Origin: Streptomyces zhaozhouensis
GTDB taxonomy: Bacteria > Actinomycetota > Actinomycetes > Streptomycetales > Streptomycetaceae
Direction: 5' to 3'
Length of the DNA stretch: 64,000 bases
Assembly (NCBI RefSeq): GCF_900230195.1
Contig: NZ_OCNE01000026.1
Location: forward strand, 1-64,000
The position numbers and the translations under genes were made by a program. The notes beneath the pieces are model-generated. The model did no database searches, was not told the origin of the DNA, and saw only the letters and a program-made list of their open reading frames with translations. Every line of letters starts with the position of its first letter. Positions within the stretch are counted from its first letter, which is position 1. Below, piece after piece: positions 41,275 to 50,286 of this stretch.

Positions 41275-42099
41275 ATGGTGGTGAGGCGGCGGACGGCCGC
41301 GCGTGGCTGGGGCGGTCTGCTCGTCCTGGTGCTGGCGTTGGGCGGGTGCTCGGGCACCGGCTCGGCCGCGCCCGACGCGCGGGGGGCGGGCGACCCGCTG
41401 GGGACGGTGCGGCAGTCGGCCGACCTGCTGGCGGAGTCCGGCAGCTCGCGGGCCCGCACCGCGATGCGGATGGCCTCCGGCGGCACGGAGGTCACCATCA
41501 GGGGCGAGGGCGTCTTCGACTACGCCAGGGGCCTCGGCGAGCTGCGGGTGACGCTGCCGCCGGGTCCCGACGACGAGGGGTCGGGGCCGGAGCCCGTCAC
41601 CGAGGTCTTCGCCCCTGGTGAACTCTTCATGAAGAACCGCGGCGCCGGGGTCCCGCCCGACAAGTGGGTGCGGGTCGAGGTCGTCGGCGTCCCCGACGGC
41701 AACCTGGTGACCGGCGGCGCCACCGACCCGATGACCGCGTTCGCCCTGCTGCGCGGCGCGCGCAGCGCCGACGACCTCGGGGAGACCCGTCTCGGCGGCG
41801 AGCCGGTGCGCCACTACCGGGGCGTGACCGACATCGCCGCCGCGGCGGAGGCGGCCGGGCCCGGACCCGCGAGGGAGCAGTTGGCGGCGGCGGTCGACGG
41901 GTTCGCCAGGACCGAGGTGCCGTTCGACGCCTATCTCGACGAGGCGGGCGCGCCCCGCGGGGTGCGCCACCGCTTCAGCCTGGCCCAGGGGGTGCGCGTC
42001 GTCGAGGTGACCTCCACGGTGACGCTCTTCGGCTTCGGCGTGCCCGTGGAGGTGGCTCTGCCGGAGCCGGCGGAGGTCTACTGGGGCGCCGTGGCCTGA
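41275..42099 (+). CDS. LppX/LolA-like lipoprotein
   Basis: 274 residues. The signal ends with the lipobox LALGGC (acylated C25). The mature part (TVRQSADLLAESGSSRARTA through ELFMKNRG and YLDEAGAPRGVRHRFSLAQG) has the pattern of actinobacterial LppX/LprG-like or LolA-fold lipoproteins that bind lipids, but no ligand can be named. The ribosome-binding site AGAGGG is very near ATG 41275, and GTG 41281 gives better spacing. Followed by csoR on the opposite strand 28 bp away. Confidence 0.8.
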   Translation: MVVRRRTAARGWGGLLVLVLALGGCSGTGSAAPDARGAGDPLGTVRQSADLLAESGSSRARTAMRMASGGTEVTIRGEGVFDYARGLGELRVTLPPGPDDEGSGPEPVTEVFAPGELFMKNRGAGVPPDKWVRVEVVGVPDGNLVTGGATDPMTAFALLRGARSADDLGETRLGGEPVRHYRGVTDIAAAAEAAGPGPAREQLAAAVDGFARTEVPFDAYLDEAGAPRGVRHRFSLAQGVRVVEVTSTVTLFGFGVPVEVALPEPAEVYWGAVA

Positions 42100-42127
42100 G
42101 GGCCGGCCGCCCCCGGGAGCGCGCCGT

Positions 42128-42496
42128 TCAGGTCCGCAGCAGCCGGGCGATGGCGGCCGTCGCCTCCTCGACCTTGGCGTCGCTCTCCGGCCCGCCCTCC
42201 CGGGCGGCGTGGGCGACGCAGTGCCGCAGGTGCTCCTCCAGCAGTTGGAGCGCGAAGGACTGGAGCGCCTTGGTGGAGGCGGAGACCTGCGTCAGTATGT
42301 CGATGCAGTAGACGTCCTCCTCGACCATCCGCTGGAGCCCCCGGACCTGGCCCTCGATGCGGCGCAGCCGCTTGAGGTGGGCGTCCTTGTCCTTGCTGTA
42401 GCCGTGCCGGCCATGCCGCCCGTGCTCCTCGACCGGGGCGGACGCGCCCTCGTCACCGGTCGCGCCGGGCTCGGCCGCCCTCTGGGTCGTGGTCAT
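42128..42496 (-). CDS. csoR: copper-sensing repressor CsoR
   Basis: 122 residues, all-helical DUF156 family. The Cu(I) ligands are C64 (DVYCIDIL), H89 and C93 (EEHLRHC), with the same spacing as C75/H100/C104 of S. lividans CsoR. The N-terminal 35 residues are a variable His/Gly-rich tail. The apo-protein binds DNA and copper releases it, derepressing copper efflux genes. Its operator lies at 42515-42533, 20 bp upstream, so it is autoregulated. It sits beside pstS as in S. coelicolor and S. lividans. No copA or copZ is present in this window. Confidence 0.95.
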   Translation of the reverse strand: MTTTQRAAEPGATGDEGASAPVEEHGRHGRHGYSKDKDAHLKRLRRIEGQVRGLQRMVEEDVYCIDILTQVSASTKALQSFALQLLEEHLRHCVAHAAREGGPESDAKVEEATAAIARLLRT

Positions 42497-42514
42497 ATCG
42501 CCGCCTTCTGCTCA

Positions 42515-42533
42515 TATACCCCTGACGGGTATA
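42515..42533. promoter_or_regulatory. CsoR operator
   Basis: TATACCC-CTGAC-GGGTATA, perfect 7-bp arms, 19-37 bp before the csoR start. It matches the ATACCC/GGGTAT arrangement of known CsoR operators. Confidence 0.85.
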
Positions 42534-42601
42534 GCGTAACGAATCGGTCCGCCAACCGGGCAGTATCGTGCACCCGGCCGGCAACCTGGCCGCCTGGTTC
42601 G

Positions 42602-42645
42602 ATTCATTTGCTATTCACTTTCGACCGTAGGTCGATTCACCTGAT
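42602..42645 (+). promoter_or_regulatory. PHO box upstream of pstS
   Basis: Four 11-nt units: ATTCATTTGCT, ATTCACTTTCG, ACCGTAGGTCG, ATTCACCTGAT. Units 1, 2 and 4 resemble the PhoP direct-repeat consensus GTTCACC-N4, with unit 4 matching 6 of 7 and unit 3 weak. About 47-90 bp before pstS, the expected place for phosphate-starvation activation by PhoP. Confidence 0.75.
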
Positions 42646-42691
42646 CAACCTACTTTCAGGTGAGAACGGTAACCGGAAGGAATCGACGACA

Positions 42692-43816
42692 GTGAAGCTT
42701 TCGCGCACCAGGGGGCGGCGGGCACTGGGCCTGGGTGCCGCGCTCGCGGCGGGCGCCCTGGTCCTCACTGCCTGCGGCACCGACGACAACTCCGGGCTGC
42801 CCGGGGCGGTCGACTTCACGGTGGACGACCTCGACTGCGGACCCGGCGGCACGCTGCTCGCCTCCGGATCGAGCGCCCAGGCCAACGCCATGGAGGTCTG
42901 GGTGAACACCTACCAGGCCAACTGCGAGGGCAGCCAGATCAACTACAAGGCGACCGGCTCGGGCGCCGGCGTGCAGGAGTTCCTCCAGGGGACCACCGCC
43001 TTCGCCGGCTCCGACTCGCTGCTCTCCCCGGCCGAGGTGGAGGAGTCGCGCCGGGTCTGCCGCGACGGCGGGCGCGCGATCCATCTGCCGATGGCCGCCG
43101 GCCCCATCGCGCTGGGGTACAACGTGCCAGGCGTGCCCGACCTGGCGCTGGACGCCTCCACCCTGGCGCGGATCTTCGACTCGGCGATCACCCGCTGGGA
43201 CGACCCGGCCATCGCCGCGCTCAACCCCGGCGTCGACCTGCCGGACCTGGCGATCACCCCGTTCCACCGCTCCGACGGCTCGGGCACCACCGAGAACCTG
43301 ACGACGTACCTGCACGAGTCGGCCCCCGAGGACTGGCCCCACGAGCCCGACAAGGCGTGGCGCGGCCGGGGCGGCCAGTCGGCCGACGGCTCGTCCGGGC
43401 TGGTCGGGATGGTGCAGCAGAACGAGGGCGCCATCGCCTACTTCGAGTTGTCCTACGCGCACCAGAACGGCCTGGACACCGTCAACGTCGACACCGGCGC
43501 CGACGAGCCGGTCGAGGCCACCGTGGACAACTCGTCCAACGCGATCGGCCAGGCCGAGGTGGTCGGCGAGGACGGGGACCTGGCGCTCGAACTGGACTAC
43601 GCGACCCGGGAGGAGGGCGTCTACCCCATCGTGCTGGTCACCTATGAGATCGTCTGCGACGGCGGCAACGACCCCGCCACCCTCGACCTGACCAGGGCGT
43701 TCCTCGACTACACCGCCGGCGAGGAAGGCCAGCGGGCGCTGGCCGAGATCGACTACGCGCCGATCTCCGACGACATCATCGAACAGGTGCGGAACCGCGT
43801 CGAGGCGATGGACTAG
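42692..43816 (+). CDS. pstS: phosphate ABC transporter substrate-binding lipoprotein PstS
   Basis: 374 residues. The lipobox LVLTAC acylates C28. The mature protein binds phosphate, with conserved loops GTLLASGSSAQANAM, GSGAGVQEFLQGTTAFAGSD and HRSDGSGTTENLTTYL. It is outside the cell and delivers phosphate to PstCA. GTG 42692 has GGAAGGA about 10 nt upstream. First gene of pstSCAB, under a PHO box at 42602-42645. Confidence 0.97.
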   Translation: MKLSRTRGRRALGLGAALAAGALVLTACGTDDNSGLPGAVDFTVDDLDCGPGGTLLASGSSAQANAMEVWVNTYQANCEGSQINYKATGSGAGVQEFLQGTTAFAGSDSLLSPAEVEESRRVCRDGGRAIHLPMAAGPIALGYNVPGVPDLALDASTLARIFDSAITRWDDPAIAALNPGVDLPDLAITPFHRSDGSGTTENLTTYLHESAPEDWPHEPDKAWRGRGGQSADGSSGLVGMVQQNEGAIAYFELSYAHQNGLDTVNVDTGADEPVEATVDNSSNAIGQAEVVGEDGDLALELDYATREEGVYPIVLVTYEIVCDGGNDPATLDLTRAFLDYTAGEEGQRALAEIDYAPISDDIIEQVRNRVEAMD

Positions 43817-43824
43817 GGCCAGAC

Positions 43825-44811
43825 ATGACCGTGAACGACACCAAGACGCCCGACCCCGCCCCCGCCGCCGGGGCCCGGGGCCAGAGCACCACGCGCCTCG
43901 GCGACCGGGTGTTCAGCAACCTCTCCAAGGGCTCCGGCATCGCGCTGCTGGTGATCATGGCCGCGATCGCGGTCTTCCTCGCCATCCGCGCCGTGGTCGC
44001 CATCCGGGCCAACGAGGGCAACTTCCTCACCACGTTCGCCTGGGACGCCAACGCCGACCCGCCGTACTTCGGGATCGCGGTGCTGCTCTTCGGCACCGTC
44101 GTCTCCTCGGTGATCGCCATGGTGATCGCGGTGCCGGTCGCGGTCGGGATCGCGCTCTTCCTCTCCCACTACGCGCCGCGCCGGCTGGCCACCCCCATCG
44201 GCTACCTGGTCGACCTGCTGGCGGCCGTGCCCAGCATCATCTACGGCCTGTGGGGCGCCCTCTACCTGGTGCCCCGGCTGACCGGCACCTACGACTGGCT
44301 GGACGACGTCCTCGGCTGGACCGGCGTCTTCGCCTACGACGGCAGCCCCGCGCGTTCGCTGATGACCGTCGGCGTCCTGCTGGCCGTGATGATCCTGCCG
44401 ATCATCACCTCCGTCACCCGCGAGGTCTTCCAGCAGACGCCCAAGGCCCACCAGGAGGCGGCGCTCGCGCTGGGCGCCACCCGCTGGGAGGTGATCCGGG
44501 TGACCGTGCTGCCGTTCGGCAGGTCCGGGGTGATCAGCGCCTCGATGCTCGGCCTCGGCCGGGCCCTCGGCGAGACCATGGCGGTCGCCACCGTCCTCTC
44601 GCCGAGCTTCCTGATCAACGCCAGCGTGCTGGAGTCCGGCGGCGGGACGTTCGCGCAGAACATCGCCAGCCAGTTCAAGGAGGCCGGCTCCATGGGCCGG
44701 GACGCCCTGATCGCCTCCGGCCTGGTGCTCTTCCTGCTGACCCTGCTGGTGAACGGCGCGGCCCGGCTGATCATCGCCCGCCGCAAGGAGTACTCGGGGG
44801 CCAACGCATGA
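43825..44811 (+). CDS. pstC: phosphate ABC transporter permease PstC
   Basis: 328 residues, six membrane helices. The permease coupling loop is EVFQQTPKAHQEAALALGAT (EAA motif). It forms the phosphate channel with PstA. ATG 43825 is 8 bp after the pstS stop. The end overlaps the pstA start (ATGA). Confidence 0.97.
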   Translation: MTVNDTKTPDPAPAAGARGQSTTRLGDRVFSNLSKGSGIALLVIMAAIAVFLAIRAVVAIRANEGNFLTTFAWDANADPPYFGIAVLLFGTVVSSVIAMVIAVPVAVGIALFLSHYAPRRLATPIGYLVDLLAAVPSIIYGLWGALYLVPRLTGTYDWLDDVLGWTGVFAYDGSPARSLMTVGVLLAVMILPIITSVTREVFQQTPKAHQEAALALGATRWEVIRVTVLPFGRSGVISASMLGLGRALGETMAVATVLSPSFLINASVLESGGGTFAQNIASQFKEAGSMGRDALIASGLVLFLLTLLVNGAARLIIARRKEYSGANA

Positions 44812-45893
44812 GCCAGACCGGTCAGACCACCGTGAAGTCCGCCCCGACGGCCGCCGACGTCCGGCCCAAGACGCTGCGTCCGCCCCGGCTGCCGCGCTGG
44901 TCGCTGGCCGCGCTGCTGCTGGGGTCCGCCGCCGTCGGCGTGGCCGTCGGCCTGCTCGGCGGGCTGGAGAGCCGGGCGCAGTGGGGCCTGATCGCCGCGA
45001 TCGTCTTCGTGGTGGCCCGCTTCGCGCTGACCTCCGCCGTCGAGGGTCGGCGGCAGGCCGTCGACCGGCTGGCCTCGACGCTGGTGTGGGCGAGCTTCGT
45101 GGTGGCGCTGCTGCCGCTGGCCTCGCTGCTGTGGGAGACGGTCTCGCGCGGCGGGCCAGGCGTCGACTGGTACTTCCTGACCCACTCCATGAACGGGGTG
45201 CTCAGCTGGCAGGACGGCGGCGGGATCTACCACGCGCTGCTCGGCACCGTCCAACAGGTCGCGCTCGCCTCGGTGCTGGCGATCCCGGTGGGGCTGCTGA
45301 CCGCCGTCTACCTCGTGGAGTACGGCCGGGGCCGGCTGGCGAAGGCGATCACCTTCTTCGTCGACGTGATGACCGGCATCCCCTCGATCGTCGCCGGGCT
45401 CTTCGTCCTCAGCCTGTGGATCATGATGCTGGACCTCGGCTACTCCGGCTTCGCGGGCGCGCTGGCGCTGTCCATCCTGATGATGCCGATCGTGGTCCGT
45501 TCCACCGAGGAGATGCTGAAGCTGGTCCCCGGCGAGCTGCGCGAGGCGTCGCTGGCGCTCGGCATCCCGAAGTGGCGCACCATCCTCAAGGTGGTGCTGC
45601 CGACCGCCATCGGCGGGATCACCACCGGTGTGATGCTGGCCCTGGCCCGCATCGCCGGCGAGACCGCGCCGATCATCCTGCTGGTGTTCGGCAACAACAT
45701 GATCAACGCCAACGTCTTCGAGGGCGCCCAGTCCTCGCTGCCGCTCTACGTCTACGAGCAGTGGGCCTACGGCACCGAGGCCGCCTATGACCGGGCCTGG
45801 GCCGCGGCGCTGGTGCTGATCGCCCTGGTGATGATTCTCAACCTGGTCGCCCGCGGCATCGCCCGCTGGAAGGCCCCCAAGACCGGCCGTTAG
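44808..45893 (+). CDS. pstA: phosphate ABC transporter permease PstA
   Basis: 361 residues. Two N-terminal helices are added before the conserved six-helix permease core. The coupling loop is VPGELREASLALGIPKWRT. Pairs with PstC in the inner membrane. ATG 44808 overlaps the pstC stop by 4 bp, and pstB follows after 17 bp. Confidence 0.96.
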   Translation: MSQTGQTTVKSAPTAADVRPKTLRPPRLPRWSLAALLLGSAAVGVAVGLLGGLESRAQWGLIAAIVFVVARFALTSAVEGRRQAVDRLASTLVWASFVVALLPLASLLWETVSRGGPGVDWYFLTHSMNGVLSWQDGGGIYHALLGTVQQVALASVLAIPVGLLTAVYLVEYGRGRLAKAITFFVDVMTGIPSIVAGLFVLSLWIMMLDLGYSGFAGALALSILMMPIVVRSTEEMLKLVPGELREASLALGIPKWRTILKVVLPTAIGGITTGVMLALARIAGETAPIILLVFGNNMINANVFEGAQSSLPLYVYEQWAYGTEAAYDRAWAAALVLIALVMILNLVARGIARWKAPKTGR

Positions 45894-45910
45894 GAGAGGT
45901 GCCACCCATC

Positions 45911-46690
45911 ATGGCCAAGCGCATCGATGTCAGCGGACTGACCGCGTACTACGGCGCCCACAAGGCGATCGAGGACATCACCATGCACGTCGAGCCGGGC
46001 GCGGTGACCGCGTTCATCGGCCCGTCCGGCTGCGGCAAGTCGACGTTTCTGCGCACCCTCAACCGGATGCACGAGGTGACCCCCGGCGGCCGGGTGGAGG
46101 GCCGGGTGCTGCTGGACAACGAGGACCTGTACGGTCCCGGCGTCGACCCGGTGTCGGTGCGGCGCACGATCGGGATGGTCTTCCAGCGGCCGAACCCGTT
46201 CCCCACCATGTCGATCTACGACAACGTCGCCGCCGGTATCCGGCTCAACGGGGGCGCGCGGCGCAAGTCCGAGATGGACGAGCTGGTGGAGCGGAACCTC
46301 AGGGGCGCCAACCTGTGGAACGAGGTCAAGGACCGGCTCTCGCGGCCCGGTTCCGGGCTCTCCGGCGGCCAGCAGCAGCGGCTGTGCATCGCGCGGGCCA
46401 CGGCGGTCGAGCCGGACGTGCTGCTGATGGACGAGCCGTGCTCGGCCCTTGACCCGGTCTCGACGCTGGCGATCGAGGACCTGATCGACAAGCTGAAGTC
46501 CGAGTACACCATCGTGATCGTCACCCACAACATGCAGCAGGCGGCGCGGGTCTCCGACCGCACCGCGTTCTTCAACCTGGCGGCGATCGGCCAGCCGGGC
46601 AAGCTGATCGAGATCGACGACACGCAGAAGATCTTCTCCAACCCGTCCGTCCAGGCCACCGAGGACTACATCTCGGGCCGCTTCGGCTGA
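45911..46690 (+). CDS. pstB: phosphate ABC transporter ATPase PstB
   Basis: 259 residues. Walker A is GPSGCGKST (37-45), the signature LSGGQQQRLCIARA, Walker B VLLMDEPCSALDP, and the switch His in IVTHNMQQA. It energises the PstCA channel. ATG 45911 is preferred over GTG 45899 because the latter would abut the ribosome-binding site AGGAGAG. No phoU follows. A strong hairpin ends the operon at 46696-46726. Confidence 0.96.
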   Translation: MAKRIDVSGLTAYYGAHKAIEDITMHVEPGAVTAFIGPSGCGKSTFLRTLNRMHEVTPGGRVEGRVLLDNEDLYGPGVDPVSVRRTIGMVFQRPNPFPTMSIYDNVAAGIRLNGGARRKSEMDELVERNLRGANLWNEVKDRLSRPGSGLSGGQQQRLCIARATAVEPDVLLMDEPCSALDPVSTLAIEDLIDKLKSEYTIVIVTHNMQQAARVSDRTAFFNLAAIGQPGKLIEIDDTQKIFSNPSVQATEDYISGRFG

Positions 46691-46695
46691 CGGCC

Positions 46696-46726
46696 CGCGT
46701 TCCCCTCCGAGGGGGAGGGGAACGCG
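46696..46726. terminator. bidirectional terminator between pstB and the subtilase
   Basis: CGCGTTCCCCTCC (46696-46708) and GGAGGGGAACGCG (46714-46726) form a perfect 13-bp stem with loop GAGGG between two convergent genes. Confidence 0.88.
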
Positions 46727-46739
46727 GCCCGCGCATCGC

Positions 46740-49700
46740 CTACCTGGTGAGGTAGGCGTCGAGGATGGTCTGTTCCAGGGCGTTGCCCCGGCCGTCCTCG
46801 ATCTCGGCGTGCAGGGAGACGCTGCCGCCCGCCTCCGGGCTGGGGATCCGGGCGACGCCGTCGACGACCTCGACGTCCTGCCAGCTCTCGCCGCGGTCGG
46901 TGGAGTAGGTCAGGACGAGCGCGTCGGCGTTGTCGGCCGCCGCGCCCTCCACGGTGACCGGCACGTCCAGCGTCTCACCGGCCGGGGTGGTGCTGTCCAG
47001 CGCCAGCTCGGGGGCGAAGCGGACGGCGCTGAAGGGGAGTTCGGTCGGCTCCTCGGTCGCCGCGGAGGTGAAGGTGTACGCGGCGCTGACCTCGGTGGAG
47101 ACGGCCGCGACCGGCGCGCTCCTGGACACGGTGGTCTCCAGCCGGTACTCGGCCTCCTCGGCGGGCAGCGTGAACTCCGTCTCCTCGAACGGGCTCTCCG
47201 CCGTGGCGAACTCCTCGCCGTCGCGGTAGAGCGTGGTGGAGCCCGCGTCGTACTCGCTCCAGGCGCCGTTGCCGCCGCCGTCGGTGAACGGCCCCGCGGT
47301 GCCGTAGAGCAGCTCACCCTCGCGGAAGAGTCCGGTACCGCCGTCGGCCGAGGGCCCGTGGACGCCCACGTTGAACGTGACGTCGTGGGTCTCGCCCGCC
47401 TCGTACGCGGTGTAGCCGTCGGTGTAGCCGAAGACCGCGAAGGGGACCTCCTCGGTGTCCTGGGTGAAGTCCATCGCCCAGCCGGTGCCGGCCCGGACGT
47501 GGAGGTCGACGGTCAGCGGCAGCGCGACGATCGGGGAGGACACCCAGCCGGACGCCTCGGGGTAGACGAACAGTGAGCCGGTGGTGTCCGGTACCGAGGA
47601 GCCGACGGACGTCCGCAGCAGCGCGGTCTCGTCCAGCGCCAGGTGCTCGGTCAGCCCGGTGGGGAACTCGCCCGGGAGGGTCGTGGCGTCCGCGTAGCGG
47701 GCGTTCTCCTCGGTGTTCAGCCAGTTGGCGTCGGCGGTGCCGAGGAACGCGTCGGGGTTGTCCGGCGTGTCGAGCGCGCCGGTGTGGAAGCCCTGGGCGA
47801 GGCCGCCCGCGGACCAGCCGTAGGAGAGGGTCGTCTCGCCGGACTCCGGGTCGAGCAGGTTGAAGCCGACGTTCAGGTCGTTCTCCCCGGCGGCCTCGTC
47901 CTCGACCGTCCACTCGACGGGCGCGGCGACGGAGGCGTCGGCGTCGACCGTCGTGGCCTCGGAGACCTGGACCTCGGGCTCCACCAGCCAGTCGAGGCCG
48001 ACCAGTTCCTCGGCCTCCTCGTCGATGAGGTAGTGGCCCACCTCGACCAGGTACTCACCCTCGGGCACCCGCGCGGTCGCGGTGCCCTCGGAGCCGAGCA
48101 GCCGGTAGGAGTCGAAGGTGGCCGTGTCGATGACGGTCGCGTCGAACTCCGCGGACGGGTTCCCCTCGCGGTCGGTGCCCTCGACGGTGAGGTCGAACAG
48201 CTCCTCCTCGCGCTCCACGGCGCCGACCGCGGTGACGGTGGTGTCGTCGCCGGTGGCGGTGACGGTGAGGGTGTGGGCGCCGAACGCCTCGCCGGCGGAG
48301 GTGGCGGCCGTGACCTCGACGGTCGCCGTGGAGCCGGCCGGGACGGTCACCTCCTCGGCGCTCAGCGAGAACAGGCCCTCGGGCGCCGGGGCGCCCTCGG
48401 GGTCGGTGCCCTCGGCGGTCAGTTCCAGGGTGACGTCGGCGTCACCGAGGTTGCGGTAGGTCAGCTCCCGCGTGACCGGCTCGGCGTCCTCGTGCGGGAA
48501 CTCCACCCGGCCGAAGTTGAGGCCGGCGCCCTCGGTGATGACCTGCTGCGCCAGGGCGGCGGGCACGTCGACGCGGCCGGTGCCCTGCTGGAACGGGGTG
48601 TAGCCGTCGGCGCCGATCGCCGAGCCGGCGAGGACCGCCTTCAGCTGCTCGCCGGTGAGGTCCGGGTCGGCCTGCGCCAGCAGCGCGGCGGCGCCCGCGA
48701 CATGGGGCGTGGCCATCGAGGTGCCGGAGATCGCGACATGGGTGTCGTCGACCGGGGTGCCGTACTCCCAGATCGCCGCGCCCTCGGCGCCGGCGGCGGC
48801 GATGTCCACGCCGGGCGCGGTCACGTCCGGCTTGACGCCGCCGTCGCGCAGCCGGGGCCCGATGGAGGAGAAGTCCGCCAGCGCGTCGTCGTCGTCCACC
48901 GCGCCGACGGTCAGCGCGGACTCGGCGGTGCCGGGGGAGCCGATGCTGGCCTCGAAGGGGCCCGAGTTGCCGGCGGCGATCACGAAGAGGGAGTCGCTCT
49001 CGGCGGAGAGGTTGTCGACGGCCTCCTCCATCGGGTCGACCTCGTCGAGCGCCGGGCCGCCGAGGCTCATGGAGACGATGTCGGCGCCCTCGCCGACGGC
49101 CCATTCCATGCCCTCGATGATGTCGGACTCCCAGCCGCTGCCGCCGTCGTCCAGCACCTTGCCGTTGAGCAGCGAGGCGCCGGGCGCCACCCCGTTGTAC
49201 GGGTCGCCGGTGCCGGCGACGGTCGAGGCGACGTGGGTGCCGTGGCCGTCGCGGTCGCTGGCGGAGTCCGAGTCGGAGAAGTTCTGCTCCGCGATCACCC
49301 GGTCCGCCCCGAGGTCGGGGTGGTCGGCGGCGATGCCGGTGTCCAGGACGGCGACGGTGACGCCGGTGCCGTCGAAGCCGGCCTCCCAGGCGTCGGGGGC
49401 GCCGATCTGCGGAACGCTGACGTCGAGGGACTTGGTCACCACGCCGTCCAGCGCGACCGACTCGACGGCCGGGACCGTGGAGAGCGTGGCCGCGCCGTCG
49501 GCGCGCTCGGTCAGCGCGCCCCACAGCGCGGCGGCGTCGGTGGCGTCGGCGACCGACAGCGCCTCGCCGTTGACGGAGGCCAGGGTGGCCCCGACCTCGG
49601 GGGCGGCGTCGGCGAACAGCTCGTTCGCACTCCTGTCCCCGGAGTAGCTGACGATCAGCCGCAGCGCGTCCGACTGGTCACGCGCCGCGCCGAGGGCGGT

Positions 49701-50081
49701 GATGTCGAAGAGGCGCCGGTCGAGCTTCCCCTCGTGGATCAACGGCAGCACGTCGGCCGGCAGCACCTGGACGCTGTCGCCGACGCGCGCGGTGCGCACC
49801 GGTATGGACTCCCGGCCCTCGGCCGGTATCAGCCCGGCGACCTCGCCGTCGTGGCCGAGGACCACCTGGTCGCCGGTGATCAACGTGAGGCGTTCGCCCC
49901 CGGCCTGCTTCTCGGTGACGGTGGGCACCTCGCCCGCGCGCGAGGTCTCTGCCTGGGCGGTGGTCGTGAGGCCCGCGGTGACGGCGAGCGCGACGGCCGT
50001 GGCGGTCGCGGCGGTGGTGACCCGGAACCCGGTCCGCCGGCCGGCCGCGCGGCCGCCCTCCCTGCCTTGACGAAATCTCAA
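46740..50081 (-). CDS. large secreted subtilisin-family peptidase (S8)
   Basis: About 1113 residues. A signal peptide (FRVTTAATATAVALAVTAGL to TAQA) precedes a long prodomain to about 225. In the S8 catalytic domain the triad is Asp in VAVLDTGIAADHPDL, His in DGHGTHVASTVAG, and Ser in GTSMATPHVAGAAALLA. Some 600 residues of Asp/Glu/Thr-rich beta-sandwich repeats follow. No ATG or GTG fits. TTG 50081 has AGGGG 5 nt upstream, and TTG 50096 is the alternative. It is a predicted extracellular protease. A PHO-like repeat upstream and the pst neighbours hint at phosphate-linked control. Confidence 0.92.
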   Translation of the reverse strand: MRFRQGREGGRAAGRRTGFRVTTAATATAVALAVTAGLTTTAQAETSRAGEVPTVTEKQAGGERLTLITGDQVVLGHDGEVAGLIPAEGRESIPVRTARVGDSVQVLPADVLPLIHEGKLDRRLFDITALGAARDQSDALRLIVSYSGDRSANELFADAAPEVGATLASVNGEALSVADATDAAALWGALTERADGAATLSTVPAVESVALDGVVTKSLDVSVPQIGAPDAWEAGFDGTGVTVAVLDTGIAADHPDLGADRVIAEQNFSDSDSASDRDGHGTHVASTVAGTGDPYNGVAPGASLLNGKVLDDGGSGWESDIIEGMEWAVGEGADIVSMSLGGPALDEVDPMEEAVDNLSAESDSLFVIAAGNSGPFEASIGSPGTAESALTVGAVDDDDALADFSSIGPRLRDGGVKPDVTAPGVDIAAAGAEGAAIWEYGTPVDDTHVAISGTSMATPHVAGAAALLAQADPDLTGEQLKAVLAGSAIGADGYTPFQQGTGRVDVPAALAQQVITEGAGLNFGRVEFPHEDAEPVTRELTYRNLGDADVTLELTAEGTDPEGAPAPEGLFSLSAEEVTVPAGSTATVEVTAATSAGEAFGAHTLTVTATGDDTTVTAVGAVEREEELFDLTVEGTDREGNPSAEFDATVIDTATFDSYRLLGSEGTATARVPEGEYLVEVGHYLIDEEAEELVGLDWLVEPEVQVSEATTVDADASVAAPVEWTVEDEAAGENDLNVGFNLLDPESGETTLSYGWSAGGLAQGFHTGALDTPDNPDAFLGTADANWLNTEENARYADATTLPGEFPTGLTEHLALDETALLRTSVGSSVPDTTGSLFVYPEASGWVSSPIVALPLTVDLHVRAGTGWAMDFTQDTEEVPFAVFGYTDGYTAYEAGETHDVTFNVGVHGPSADGGTGLFREGELLYGTAGPFTDGGGNGAWSEYDAGSTTLYRDGEEFATAESPFEETEFTLPAEEAEYRLETTVSRSAPVAAVSTEVSAAYTFTSAATEEPTELPFSAVRFAPELALDSTTPAGETLDVPVTVEGAAADNADALVLTYSTDRGESWQDVEVVDGVARIPSPEAGGSVSLHAEIEDGRGNALEQTILDAYLTR

Positions 50082-50194
50082 ATCTACCCCTGACAACAGT
50101 AGTTGGCGGGAGAAACAGCTCCTCCCCGACTCCGATCATTGGCGAGAGGGAGAGCCGGAGGCCATGCCTCTGAGGGTGGGAAGCGTGTGGGGGC

Positions 50195-50212
50195 TGTGAC
50201 CGATTCGTGACC
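50195..50212 (-). promoter_or_regulatory. PHO-box-like repeat upstream of the subtilase
   Basis: On the minus strand GGTCACG AATC GGTCACA, two units with an 11-nt period, each 5 of 7 against GTTCACC. About 115-130 bp upstream of the subtilase start. Only two units are visible, so this is tentative. Confidence 0.3.
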
Positions 50213-50286
50213 ATGGCGATGCGTGGGCGTTTTCTGGACGGTCGCGTATGGTTTCTCAGCCGCCGCCCCGGCCCTCTCCCCGGCGC

